From UWMA-0277 sp965183885 (lineage in GTDB: Bacteria > Bacteroidota > Bacteroidia > Flavobacteriales > BACL11): a stretch of DNA of 64,000 bases. Below the pieces are notes generated by a model, which saw only the letters and a program-made list of their open reading frames with translations, ran no database searches and was not told where the DNA came from. The position numbers were made by a program, and so were the translations under genes. The stretch is taken from NCBI GenBank assembly GCA_965183885.1, contig OZ238992.1, forward strand, positions 1,240,001 to 1,304,000, read 5' to 3'. Shown piece by piece: positions 33,401-41,938 of this stretch; the stretch's first letter is position 1, and the number at the start of each line of letters is the position of its first letter.

Positions 33401-34091
33401 TTATGATTTAAGAAGAACAAATAATGTGCAGTTAACAGCAAATTACACAATGCAATTTGCTGATGGTACAGGGTCTTCTGCAACTTCAGGTCAGTCTCTT
33501 GTTTCTACAGGGCAACCAAATTTACGTTCAACAATCCCTTTAGCTTACGATCAAAGACATGCAATTTCTGCTTCTGTTGATTATAGGTACGGAAATGGTA
33601 AAGATTATGATGGTCCTGTTGTATTTGGAGCAAAAATATTTGAAGATGCTGGAGCTAATGTTATGTTAGCGGCAGGTTCTGGAACTCCTTATTCAAGACA
33701 AGCAAATATAACTCAGGAAGGAGCTGAAGGGTTAAATGATCGTTCTACCTTAGAAGGGAGTTTAAATGGTTCACGTTTGCCTTGGCAATTCCGTATTAAT
33801 GCAAAAATTAATAAGGAATTTGAAATTAAGTGGAGTGATAAAAAAAGCTCGCAATTAAATATATATTTACAAGTACAAAACTTATTAAATGCTCAAAATA
33901 TTATTTCAGTATATAGAGCTACAGGTAATGCTAATGATGATGGGTATTTAACTTCGTCAGCTGCTCAAAATGCAATTGCAGGTAAAAATGACCCTAGTGC
34001 ATTTGAATATTTATATGCATTAAAAGTAAACAATCCTTCTAACTACAGCATGCCAAGAATGTGGAGAGCAGGAATTAGTATTCAATTTTAG
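30402..34091 (+). CDS. Large TonB-dependent receptor with carboxypeptidase-regulatory-like domain
   Basis: 1,229 residues: signal peptide (1-20, FAFAQ), CarboxypepD_reg-like beta-sandwich (about 22-106, GVITDAMTGEPIPFANVVI), plug domain (about 130-225, with VNGIKVRGSMGIP and GGLPAQYGDATGGIISV), then a very large barrel ending YSMPRMWRAGISIQF with a terminal Phe. This is a SusC-like or TonB-plug receptor architecture, but there is no SusD gene after it. Instead a giant secreted protein and a PorV/PorQ-like barrel follow at 32- and 25-base spacing. Substrate unknown. A near -7 box, TATCTTTA, is at 30337-30344. Confidence 0.88.
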   Translation: MLRKIYLIAALALTSTFAFAQTGTLKGVITDAMTGEPIPFANVVIEKNGNQSGGTATDFDGNFTIKPIEPGNYDLTAMFVGYGTVKITGVIISANKITYRDVKLQEGIAIGEVKIIAYKKPLLDQDNLSGETKTAEEIVALPTKNINSIASTTAGIYQKDEGDDVNMRGSRDNATSYYVNGIKVRGSMGIPTSGIEQITVVTGGLPAQYGDATGGIISVTTKGPSNKIFGGLEFETSSLFDDYNYNLLGFSLSGPILRKRKLDGSKGNSMLGYFLSGEFSDIDDPDPSAIGMWKVKDDVLADLKATPFIVAPNASAGFLSTSEFLSENDFENVQAKLNTNERKINISGSLDFKPSKNTFLSFGGTYYAENKRDYSRLGSMFSWEDNREHTENTYRIFGKLTQKFGSEESNEESSSATIKNAFFTIQGDYTSNKETWMDANHKEDLFKYGYVGKFETFKTPMYTQGVATDSTSGIVYTGNMLSGWGDTLYTFTPGGVNPGLENYTSAYYDMFADYGMSSFMLGIAGSPNDGVIRTAADLKGQGLMNGNLPENVYSLYDNHGDAYNRSIKRHNTQTSFKASGSADVKSHEFSFGFEFEQREDYYWSSLPMNLWNLMRQQANKHILERDLSNPHPVYDEHGIYQDTVNYDRLYIESEESWFSNQFRAEHGVGQLEFIDIDSYGPEAFALNMFSPDELLNNGSSSVYYYGYDIYGNKNNSNPTLDDFFSAKDANGNFKREIAPFKPVYTAGYIQDKFAIDDLIFNIGLRVDRFDANQKVLKDKYLLYSAYTAGENQGLINSTDIPSTIGNDYVVYVDDISEPSTIVGYRDGDTWYNDEGLVISDPTLLSEAAGGNIAPYLKNPENAKSGVITTDAFEDYKPETVFMPRIAFSFPISDEAQFFAHYDVLTQRPPEGNRIEPTSYLSLANSVGAIINNPNLKPEKTVDYELGFAKTLSLKSALKISAFYKELRDMIQRTNTLAAYPATYITYNNIDFGTVKGMSVNYDLRRTNNVQLTANYTMQFADGTGSSATSGQSLVSTGQPNLRSTIPLAYDQRHAISASVDYRYGNGKDYDGPVVFGAKIFEDAGANVMLAAGSGTPYSRQANITQEGAEGLNDRSTLEGSLNGSRLPWQFRINAKINKEFEIKWSDKKSSQLNIYLQVQNLLNAQNIISVYRATGNANDDGYLTSSAAQNAIAGKNDPSAFEYLYALKVNNPSNYSMPRMWRAGISIQF

Positions 34092-34123
34092 ATAAATTAA
34101 AAGTTTAGAAAAACAGAACATTT

Positions 34124-37100
34124 ATGAATAAGACAATTAAAAAAATCGTATTTTTCTCATTAGCAATTATTACTTCAAGTATAGTGGCTAAAGAAAATGT
34201 TAATCATTTAGGAGCAACAGTTGTTGTTAATACTAAGGTAGTAGCAGGTTGTGCGCCATCTGCATCTAAAACAGATTTAGATATAAATAATGTAAGGGCC
34301 ACTATTATGGGGGCTGGAGATATGTGGTGGAACTTATCTGATGCTCAATATGAAATTCCTAAAGGAGGAAATAAAAATTCCCTTTTTGCAGGAGCATTAT
34401 GGATAGGTGGTGTTGATGATGGAGGGCAATTAAAAGTTGCAGCAATGACATATCGCCAAAGTGGTGATGATTTTTGGCCTGGTCCTTTGGATGAAGTTAC
34501 TGCTACTATTACTTCTGATGAATGTTATAAGTGGGATCAGCATTTTAAAGTGACTAGAGCAGAGGTTGAAGAACATGTAGCTCGTTTTGGCGATCCTACT
34601 TATGTTATACCAAATTCTATTTTAGATTGGCCAGCAAGTGGAAGTCCTTTTGTTGGTGCTGATAGAGATCTTGCACCTTTCTTTGATTTTAATGAAGATG
34701 GGAGGTATGATCCTTATGACGGAGATTATCCTGACTATAATATAACAGGTACTAATAAAGAAGCTGCTTTGTTTGGGGACCAAACTCTATGGTGGGTATT
34801 TAATGATAAAGGAAATATTCATACTGAATTTGAGGCAACTCCTGTAGGAATAGAAATTCATGCTCAAGCCTTTGGTTTTGCTGCTGATAATGAGGTGAAT
34901 GATATGACATTTTATAACTATAAAATTATAAATCGTTCTACTTTACCACTTAACAATACTTACTTTGGGCAATGGGTAGATCCTGATTTAGGGAATTATT
35001 TAGATGATTATGTAGGTTGTGATGTTGAGTTAGGATTAGGATTTTGTTATAATGGAGACGCTGAGGATGAAGGAGCTACAGGGTATGGGTTTAATCCTCC
35101 TGCTATTGGTGTAGACTTTTTTCAAGGTCCTTTAGCTGATGCAGGCGATGGAGTTGATAATGATAGAGATGGAACTATTGATGAAGCAGGTGAACAAATT
35201 ATCATGTCAAAATTTGTATACTATGATAATACAAATGGAGTACCTTGGGGAAATCCTAATACAGGTACGGATATTTATAATTACCTTAGAGGAATATGGT
35301 TGGATAATGTTCCTATGACTTGGGGGGGCGATGGTCGTGGAGGTAGTAATGGAGGTACGGCAACTGAGTGTGACTTTATGTTTCCAGGAACTTCTGACCC
35401 TACCTTTCAGGGACAAGAATGGACAGAGGTTACTGCTGGGAATGTTCCTAATGATAGGCGATTTATACAGTCTGCAGGGGCATTTACTTTAAATCCTGGT
35501 GATGTAAATACAATTACTACTGGTGTAGTTTGGGCTAGAGCAAAATCTGGTGGACCAACAGCTTCTGTAAAATTAGTTAAGGTTTTTGACCAGGTAGCAC
35601 AAGCATTGTTTGATAGTAACTTTGATATCATTAACGGACCAGATGCTCCAGATCTTACAATAAGAGAATTAGACAAAGAGTTAATAATTACTTTATCTAA
35701 TGGGCCTACTTCAAATAATATTAATGAGAGTTATGCAGAAAAAGATCCATATATTCAAAATCCAATAAATATACCAGATAATGTAAATTATGAATTTCAA
35801 GGGTATTTAGTATATCAACTGAAAAATGCTACAGTTTCTGTAACTGATTTAGATGATTTGTCATTAGCAAGAATGATATATAGAAGTGATATTAATGATG
35901 GTGTTGGTTCTATAGTAAATCAGTATTTTGACCCTGAACTAGATGTTTGGTTCCCACAAGAAGAAATTAGTGGCGTTATTAGCGAGGGGCTTATTGGATC
36001 TATTGATGAGGGTATTCAATACTCTTTCCAAGTTACTGAGGATCAATTTGCTTTAGGAAATAAAACGCTTGTTAATCATAAAACATATTATTTCTTATCT
36101 ATTGCATATGCTTATAATGAAGCAGAGATAAATGAAAACCCATATAATAATACTGATCCTAATTATGATGGTAGAAACAGACCTTATTTACAAGGAAGAA
36201 GGAATATTAAATTATATTCAGGAATACCTCATTTTACAACTCCAGAAGCAGGAGGTACTACTGTAAACGCAGCTTATGGTGAAGGTGTAGTTATGACAAG
36301 GTTAGAAGGAAAAGGTAATGGTGGAAATAACTTAGATTTTACTGATGAAACAGTTACAGAAATTCTAAATTCTGAGAATCATAGAGCTCTTAATCCTTCT
36401 TATAAGAGTGGAGCATCTCCTATCGAAGTTACGGTAGTTGACCCTGTTAAAATACCAAAGGGAACTTTTATTCTTAAATTAGAAAACCCTGTATTAACAA
36501 ATGCAAAAGAAATTACGTCATATACTAAGTGGTCGTTAATTGATGAAGCAACAGGAGATGTTAAAGCAAGTGCAAATCAGGATATTGTTTTAGGTTCTGA
36601 AAAGTATATAAGTGCTTTAGGTTTAAATGTTAAAGTGAAACAAGCTGCAGAGCCAGGGTCTGACCCTGAACTTATCATTGATAATGGTTTTATATCTGGT
36701 TCTATGGAGTTTACTAATGTTAATGATAGATGGTTAACAGGTGTTGCAGATAGAGATATAAGTAATGGATTTAATGCTTGGGGTTTAAACTGGATAAGAG
36801 CTGGGTCTTATGAAGATGAAGACGATGCTGAAGCAAGTGATTATAATAGAGATGAAGATCCTAAAGGTGTTTATGAAGGAGTAGTGGTACAGACTAATAC
36901 TATTTTTGGAGGAATGGAAGTTACTGGAGGTACTTGGTCTCCTTATTCTTTTGTATCTAATTTTAATGATGGACCTGGGTACAGTTCAAGTGTAACAAAT
37001 AGTTATAACAAAATTCAGAACTTAAATTCTGTTGATGTTATATTAACAACTGATAAAACAAAATGGACAAGAGTTTGTGTAGTTGAGGCTCAAGATAATC

Positions 37101-38317
37101 CTGATTTAGCTATTGGAGGGCAAGTTAAAATGGGCTTAAGGCAATCACCATCTGTTGATAAAGAGGGTAATGATGACGGAAGTGGAACTATGGGTATGGG
37201 ATGGTTCCCTGGTTACGCTTTAGATTTAGAAACAGGGGAGCGTTTAAATATTATCTTCTCAGAAGATTCATATTTAACTTCTGAAAATGGAGGTGATATG
37301 TTATGGAATCCAACTTCAAACATTGTTAATGGATTTCCACAATATAATCCTACTACTGGTGAATTTTCAGGTGGAACTTATTTGTTAGGAGGGAAACATT
37401 TTATTTATGTTGTAAATGGTGATGCATGGGTTAAAGGGACTGAAGATTATATTAATGGAGATTTAACTGATGTTAAAATTGCACCAAACTATGATGAATC
37501 AGCTTGGATATATGAAAAATTAGCAACTTCAACTCAAGCAAGTCAGAGTGATGTATTTAAGCATGTTGGGTGGGTTGGTGCTCCTCTACTAGCTCCTGGT
37601 AGGTCATTATTAACAAATGATGTTAAAATTAAATTAAGGGTTACTAAGCCATATAAACAATATGAGTCAGTAACTGCAGATAAAATATTGGATAGAACAA
37701 TGCCTATAGTTGTTGGCTCAACTTATTCAGTTGCTTATTATAATAATGAGCTTACTAATAGTCAGGCAAGCTGGGGAGGTAAAGCTGTTTCTCACGATGG
37801 TAATACTTATGAAGTTGGAGAAACATTTGTAGCAACATCAACAAGCTTTACAAGTACAAGTAATAAAGCAAGAATTATTGAGCATCCTGCTGTAAATGGA
37901 TTTAGTCCTGCTTATCGCTTTAATACAGATGATATTGTAGCTGTTAAGGGACAATTAAGTGTGGCAAAAGATGCTATGGAGTTAATTAATGTAGTTCCAA
38001 ATCCTTATTATGGTTATTCTTCTTATGAAACAAATCAGTTAGATAACAGAGTTAAAATTACTAACCTACCTACTATGGCAACAATCTCTATTTTTACAGT
38101 TAGTGGTACTTTAGTACGTAAACTTAAAAAGGATGATAAATTAACTTCTATTGATTGGGATTTAAAGAATGATTATGGTATTCCTGTAGCAAGTGGATTA
38201 TATGTAATTCATGTTAGAGGTAAATTCTGGGATAATGATGCTAAGGAGTTTGTTGAAAAAGATAAAGTAATTAAATGGTTTGGTGCTTTACGCCCAATTG
38301 ATCTAGATACATTCTAA
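34124..38317 (+). CDS. Large secreted protein with calcium-loop motifs and FlgD/T9SS-like C-terminal domain
   Basis: 1,397 residues with an N-terminal signal peptide (about 1-22). Two thrombospondin-3/EF-loop-like acidic stretches are visible: DFNEDGRYDPYDGDYPDY (188-205) and DGVDNDRDGTIDE (342-354). The middle is beta-rich with no family I can name. The C-terminal 110 residues form a FlgD-Ig/T9SS-type domain beginning VVPNPYYGYSSYE and containing ISIFTVSGTLVRKL and GIPVASGLYVIHV, but the end RPIDLDTF differs from the usual type A sorting tail. It follows the receptor and precedes a PorV-like gene, so outer-membrane attachment or export through the type 9 system is plausible but not shown. 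Confidence 0.75.
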   Translation: MNKTIKKIVFFSLAIITSSIVAKENVNHLGATVVVNTKVVAGCAPSASKTDLDINNVRATIMGAGDMWWNLSDAQYEIPKGGNKNSLFAGALWIGGVDDGGQLKVAAMTYRQSGDDFWPGPLDEVTATITSDECYKWDQHFKVTRAEVEEHVARFGDPTYVIPNSILDWPASGSPFVGADRDLAPFFDFNEDGRYDPYDGDYPDYNITGTNKEAALFGDQTLWWVFNDKGNIHTEFEATPVGIEIHAQAFGFAADNEVNDMTFYNYKIINRSTLPLNNTYFGQWVDPDLGNYLDDYVGCDVELGLGFCYNGDAEDEGATGYGFNPPAIGVDFFQGPLADAGDGVDNDRDGTIDEAGEQIIMSKFVYYDNTNGVPWGNPNTGTDIYNYLRGIWLDNVPMTWGGDGRGGSNGGTATECDFMFPGTSDPTFQGQEWTEVTAGNVPNDRRFIQSAGAFTLNPGDVNTITTGVVWARAKSGGPTASVKLVKVFDQVAQALFDSNFDIINGPDAPDLTIRELDKELIITLSNGPTSNNINESYAEKDPYIQNPINIPDNVNYEFQGYLVYQLKNATVSVTDLDDLSLARMIYRSDINDGVGSIVNQYFDPELDVWFPQEEISGVISEGLIGSIDEGIQYSFQVTEDQFALGNKTLVNHKTYYFLSIAYAYNEAEINENPYNNTDPNYDGRNRPYLQGRRNIKLYSGIPHFTTPEAGGTTVNAAYGEGVVMTRLEGKGNGGNNLDFTDETVTEILNSENHRALNPSYKSGASPIEVTVVDPVKIPKGTFILKLENPVLTNAKEITSYTKWSLIDEATGDVKASANQDIVLGSEKYISALGLNVKVKQAAEPGSDPELIIDNGFISGSMEFTNVNDRWLTGVADRDISNGFNAWGLNWIRAGSYEDEDDAEASDYNRDEDPKGVYEGVVVQTNTIFGGMEVTGGTWSPYSFVSNFNDGPGYSSSVTNSYNKIQNLNSVDVILTTDKTKWTRVCVVEAQDNPDLAIGGQVKMGLRQSPSVDKEGNDDGSGTMGMGWFPGYALDLETGERLNIIFSEDSYLTSENGGDMLWNPTSNIVNGFPQYNPTTGEFSGGTYLLGGKHFIYVVNGDAWVKGTEDYINGDLTDVKIAPNYDESAWIYEKLATSTQASQSDVFKHVGWVGAPLLAPGRSLLTNDVKIKLRVTKPYKQYESVTADKILDRTMPIVVGSTYSVAYYNNELTNSQASWGGKAVSHDGNTYEVGETFVATSTSFTSTSNKARIIEHPAVNGFSPAYRFNTDDIVAVKGQLSVAKDAMELINVVPNPYYGYSSYETNQLDNRVKITNLPTMATISIFTVSGTLVRKLKKDDKLTSIDWDLKNDYGIPVASGLYVIHVRGKFWDNDAKEFVEKDKVIKWFGALRPIDLDTF

Positions 38318-38342
38318 AATAAAATTTGACGATAAAAATATT

Positions 38343-39428
38343 ATGGATATGAAACAAATTAATATGTGGATAAAAGCTACACTAGTAGTAGCATTAATAA
38401 CACTACCATTTCAAAATGGATTTGCAGGAAACGAGCAAAGAGCGGGTCAGGCAGGAGCTTCGGAGTTATTAATTAACCCATGGGCAAGAACTTCGGGTTG
38501 GGCAGGAGCAAATGTTGCTGGTGTTAGAGGGTTAGAAGGAATCTACTCTAATGTTGCAGGTTTAGCTTTTACTCAAAAAACAGAATTGATTTTTACTCAA
38601 ACTTCTTGGTTACAATACGGGTCAAAAATGTTTAGTGCTAATGATGCAGTCAGTAGCATAAGCTCTTTTGGTTTTTCTCAAAAAGTTGGAGAGTCAGGAG
38701 TACTTGGTTTTGCTGTAATGAGTATGGATTTTGGAGAAATTGAGATAACTACTGTTGATAAGCCTGAAGGAGGATTAGGAACATTCTCTCCTAAATATAT
38801 GAATATGTCTGTATCTTATGCTAAGATATTCTCTAATAGTATTTATGGTGGGGTTACTGTTAAGGTAATTTCTGAGCAAATTTCAAATGTAAGTGCAAAT
38901 GGTGTTGCTTTAGATGCAGGTATACAGTATGTTACTGGAGCTAAGGATAATTTAAAATTTGGTATTTCTTTGAAAAATGTTGGTCCAAGAATGGCTTTTA
39001 CTGGTGATGGTCTTTCATTTAGAGGGATTGTTGGTGATGATGATGGCTATAAAATGACTGTTGAGCAAAGGTCTTCAGAATTTGAATTGCCAGCATTATT
39101 AAACATAGGTTTATCTTATGATATTAATGTGATGAAGCATAGATTAACTGGTGCTGGAACATTTACTTCAAATTCTTTCCAAAAAGATCAATACCGTTTA
39201 GGTTGTGAGTATGCTTATAAGGAAATGCTTATGATTCGTACAGGATATACTTACGAGGATGGAATAACAGACCCATCAACAAGAACTACAGCCTTAAGAG
39301 GGCCTTCAGCTGGTTTTACAGTTGAACTACCTATGGGTAATGGAACTACTTTTGGTTTAGATTATTCTTATCGTCATACTGATCCTTTTCAAGGTTCACA
39401 TACTATAGGAGCAAGAATTAATTTATAG
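38343..39428 (+). CDS. PorV/PorQ-family outer-membrane beta-barrel protein
   Basis: 361 residues: signal peptide (about 1-28, ending NGFAG), followed by the family signature ASELLINPWARTSGWAGANVAGVRGLEGIYSNVAGLAF near the mature N-terminus and about 14 amphipathic strands ending HTIGARINL. PorV is a barrel of the type 9 secretion system that shuttles substrates from the translocon; PorQ-like paralogues accompany other outer-membrane complexes. This copy is the third gene of an operon with a TonB receptor and a giant secreted protein, and so is probably a dedicated paralogue rather than the core T9SS PorV. Confidence 0.85.
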   Translation: MDMKQINMWIKATLVVALITLPFQNGFAGNEQRAGQAGASELLINPWARTSGWAGANVAGVRGLEGIYSNVAGLAFTQKTELIFTQTSWLQYGSKMFSANDAVSSISSFGFSQKVGESGVLGFAVMSMDFGEIEITTVDKPEGGLGTFSPKYMNMSVSYAKIFSNSIYGGVTVKVISEQISNVSANGVALDAGIQYVTGAKDNLKFGISLKNVGPRMAFTGDGLSFRGIVGDDDGYKMTVEQRSSEFELPALLNIGLSYDINVMKHRLTGAGTFTSNSFQKDQYRLGCEYAYKEMLMIRTGYTYEDGITDPSTRTTALRGPSAGFTVELPMGNGTTFGLDYSYRHTDPFQGSHTIGARINL

Positions 39429-39457
39429 AATAAAGTAATATATACTAATACTTGTGC

Positions 39458-39484
39458 AGAAAGGAAGGTAACTTCCTTTTTGTG
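39458..39484 (+). terminator. Terminator after the three-gene outer-membrane operon
   Basis: AAGGAAG-GTAA-CTTCCTT followed by a short T-run (TTTTTGTG); it closes the 30402-39428 operon before greA. Confidence 0.75.
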
Positions 39485-39505
39485 CGTTTATAAGCTAAAG
39501 AGATT

Positions 39506-39982
39506 ATGAGTAAAACAATATATTTATCACAAGAAGGTTATGATAACTTAAAGGCTGAATTAAATGAATTAAAGTCAGTTGATAGACCTAGAGTAATTAA
39601 CCAAATAGCTGAGGCTAGAGATAAAGGAGATTTGTCTGAGAATGCTGAATATGATGCCGCTAAGGAAGCCCAAGGATTATTAGAGGCAAGGATAGCAAAG
39701 TTAGAAGCTGATGTAAGTAATGCAAGAGTATTGGATAAATCTGATATGGATACTTCAACAGTACATTTACTTACTAAAGTAACAATTAAAAATACTGCTA
39801 ATGGTATGGAAATGACTTATGCTATTGTATCTGAGTCTGAAGCAGATTTAGCTGCTAAGAAAATTTCAGCTAGCTCTCCAATAGGGAAAGGTTTATTAGG
39901 GAAAGCAGTTGGAGAAATTGTAGATATTGAGGTCCCTAATGGGATTATGCATTTTGAAGTTATTGAAATAACGTCATTATAA
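39506..39982 (+). CDS. greA: Transcription elongation factor GreA
   Basis: 158 residues: an N-terminal coiled coil (1-75, with EARDKGDLSENAEYDAAKEAQG at its tip, where the Asp/Glu residues reach the RNA polymerase active site) and a C-terminal FKBP-like domain ending with SPIGKGLLGKAVGEIVDIEVPNG. It rescues backtracked polymerase by stimulating transcript cleavage. It overlaps the next gene, a HIT protein, by one base (TAATG), so they are co-translated. Confidence 0.97.
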   Translation: MSKTIYLSQEGYDNLKAELNELKSVDRPRVINQIAEARDKGDLSENAEYDAAKEAQGLLEARIAKLEADVSNARVLDKSDMDTSTVHLLTKVTIKNTANGMEMTYAIVSESEADLAAKKISASSPIGKGLLGKAVGEIVDIEVPNGIMHFEVIEITSL

Positions 39983-40374
39983 TGAGTTCAATTTTTTCTA
40001 AAATTATAAGTGGTGATATTCCTGCATTTAAAGTTGCTGAAGATGAAAACTATTTAGCTTTTTTAGATATTCAACCTTTAGCAAAAGGGCATGTATTGGT
40101 AATTCCTAAGCAGGAAACAGATTATATATTTGATATTTCATCGGATGAATATTTAGGGCTTTGGAGTTTTGCACAGAAGGTTGCTGTTGGAATGAAATCA
40201 GTAATTGATTGCAAACGTATTGGGGTAGCTGTTATTGGCTTAGAGGTACCTCATGCTCATATTCATTTATTACCTCTTAATACAGTCTCAGATATCAATT
40301 TTGAGCGCCCTAAGCTTAGTTTTCCAGCTTTTGAGATGGAGGCAATAGCTAAAAAGATAGCTAGAGCTATTTAA
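39982..40374 (+). CDS. HIT-family nucleotide hydrolase (HINT-like)
   Basis: 130 residues with the histidine-triad motif HAHIHLLPL near residue 93, preceded by SIFSKIISGDIPAFKVAEDE and YLAFLDIQPLAKGHVLVIPK, all typical of HINT/HIT proteins that hydrolyse nucleoside phosphoramidates. It is downstream of greA in the same operon. The tail overlaps the convergent ruvC by 8 bases. Confidence 0.95.
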   Translation: MSSIFSKIISGDIPAFKVAEDENYLAFLDIQPLAKGHVLVIPKQETDYIFDISSDEYLGLWSFAQKVAVGMKSVIDCKRIGVAVIGLEVPHAHIHLLPLNTVSDINFERPKLSFPAFEMEAIAKKIARAI

Positions 40375-40918
40375 GTTTATCAGGGTTGTCTTTTAAAAAA
40401 GCACCCCATCCTGTATAATTTTTTCCACCACTACTTGGGTTTCGTTGAAAATAATGACAAACAGCAGCAGCTAAACCGTCACTAGCATCTAAGTGTTTTG
40501 GCATTTCTTTAATATTGAGTAAAGATTTTAACATTAATGCTACTTGCTCTTTACTAGAAGTTCCTTTTCCAGTAATTGCCATTTTTATTTTCTTTGGGGC
40601 ATATTCAAATATAGGGATATCACGATACAATGCAGCAGTCATTGCAACCCCTTGTGCTCTTCCTAGTTTTAACATAGATTGTACATTCTTCCCAAAAAAA
40701 GGAGCTTCTACAGCAAATTCATCTGGTTTGTATTCATCAACAAGTTGTAATGTACGTTCAAATATTCGTTTTAGCTTTAGCTCATGTGATTCTAGTTTAG
40801 AAAGGTGTAATACACCCATTTGAATTAATTCCATTTTCTTTCCTTTTACATGTATGAGTCCATAGCCCATTATTGTAGTTCCAGGATCTATTCCTAATAT
40901 GATTTTATCAGTTTGCAA
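40367..40918 (-). CDS. ruvC: Crossover junction endodeoxyribonuclease RuvC
   Basis: 183 residues. Resolves Holliday junctions with RuvAB. Four acidic catalytic residues are visible: Asp in ILGIDPGT, Glu in FAVEAPFFG, and the HLDASDGLAAA pair near residue 145. The start is a TTG at 40918: an in-frame TAA lies two codons upstream and the first ATG-encoded Met in frame falls after the catalytic GIDPG, so no ATG start can give a functional protein. The promoter at 40949-40979 overlaps the neighbouring divergent gene. Confidence 0.93.
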   Translation of the reverse strand: MQTDKIILGIDPGTTIMGYGLIHVKGKKMELIQMGVLHLSKLESHELKLKRIFERTLQLVDEYKPDEFAVEAPFFGKNVQSMLKLGRAQGVAMTAALYRDIPIFEYAPKKIKMAITGKGTSSKEQVALMLKSLLNIKEMPKHLDASDGLAAAVCHYFQRNPSSGGKNYTGWGAFLKDNPDKLK

Positions 40919-40922
40919 TTGT

Positions 40923-40930
40923 TATCTTTG
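40923..40930 (+). promoter_or_regulatory. -7 element for the flippase-like operon
   Basis: TATCTTTG (perfect TAnnTTTG) 30 bases before the ATG at 40961, and lying in the 5' leader of the divergent ruvC transcript. Confidence 0.55.
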
Positions 40931-40948
40931 TTTCGAAAAATTCTACTA

Positions 40949-40979
40949 CAAAACTAAGCAATGCTTACTAAAAAAACAA
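40949..40979 (-). promoter_or_regulatory. ruvC promoter (TTG-N20-TAGTTTTG)
   Basis: Minus-strand TTG (40977-40979), 20 bases, TAGTTTTG (40949-40956), 30 bases before the TTG start of ruvC. Its -33 part lies inside the coding start of the divergent flippase-like gene. Confidence 0.6.
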
Positions 40980-41938
40980 TTGGCTTTCTATTAAAAATTG
41001 GAATTGTTGCTTTTGCACTATTCTTTCTGTATCAGCAGCTTATTACTAAAAATAATATAGATCAATTTCAGAGCGTACTTGTTTTTGAAAAGCTAAAAAT
41101 GTATTCCTGGGCTTTTGTTTTAGTATTATTATTAATGTTTATTAATTGGATTTTAGAAGCTTTAAAATGGAGGTTTTTAATTGCTAAAATTGAAAAAATT
41201 AGCTTAAGGAGAGCTATTAGTGCTATTTTTTCTGGAATTACAATATCTGCATTTACTCCTAATAGAGTGGGGGAGTATGGAGGTAGAGTTTTTTGTTTGG
41301 AGAAAGCTGATAGAATTCAAGGAGTATTAATAACTGTGATTGGTTCTGTAGCTCAGTTAATAACAACTATCTTTTTTGGTTCCTTAGGGATCATATTATT
41401 AGCAAACTATAAAACTCAATTTTCAGCAATGCTTGATGGTATGGAATTTGCTTTTATTATAATAGTCTTTATTCTAGTATTACTTAATGTGTTGTTAGTG
41501 CTTTTGTTTTTAAATGCACCTTTAATGTCTACTCTATTATCTAAGATTAGATTATTACAGAAGTATACTAAATATAGTAAGGTGTTTGCTTTTTATAATG
41601 CTATTGAATTAGGAAAAGTACTTATTTATTCTGTGGCTAGATACTTTGTGTTTACTACTCAATTTTTTATTTTGCTTCAGGTATTTGGAGTTGAAATACA
41701 ATATACTGATGCTATAGTGTTTATAATGACAATGCTTCTTGTTATTTCTGTGATACCTACAATTGCAATTACTGAAATTGGAGTAAGAGGTTCTGTAGCT
41801 TTATTTCTTTTTGGTATAGTATCGACTAATACAGTTGGAATATTAGCAGCTACTTTTGTAATGTGGATTGTTAATTTGTTATTGCCAGCACTTATTGGAA
41901 CCTTATTTATTTTCTCTCTTAAATTCTTCCGTAAGTAA
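40961..41938 (+). CDS. Flippase-like (LPG synthase transmembrane/UPF0104) membrane protein
   Basis: 325 residues with about eight or nine helices in the UPF0104/lysylphosphatidylglycerol-synthase-TM arrangement: NWILEALKWRFLI near the start, then AFTPNRVGEYGGRVF, the conserved loop of this group, and a late IAITEIGVRGSVALFLFG. No aminoacyl-transferase domain is attached. Members are thought to move lipids or undecaprenyl-linked sugars across the inner membrane. It overlaps the glycosyltransferase gene by one base (TAATG), suggesting a joint envelope task. Confidence 0.88.
   Translation: MLTKKTIGFLLKIGIVAFALFFLYQQLITKNNIDQFQSVLVFEKLKMYSWAFVLVLLLMFINWILEALKWRFLIAKIEKISLRRAISAIFSGITISAFTPNRVGEYGGRVFCLEKADRIQGVLITVIGSVAQLITTIFFGSLGIILLANYKTQFSAMLDGMEFAFIIIVFILVLLNVLLVLLFLNAPLMSTLLSKIRLLQKYTKYSKVFAFYNAIELGKVLIYSVARYFVFTTQFFILLQVFGVEIQYTDAIVFIMTMLLVISVIPTIAITEIGVRGSVALFLFGIVSTNTVGILAATFVMWIVNLLLPALIGTLFIFSLKFFRK

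Noticed and set aside
38000..38317. Classical type A T9SS sorting signal at the end of the giant protein
   Set aside because: The FlgD-like core is present but the terminal residues (RPIDLDTF) do not fit; called T9SS-like only.
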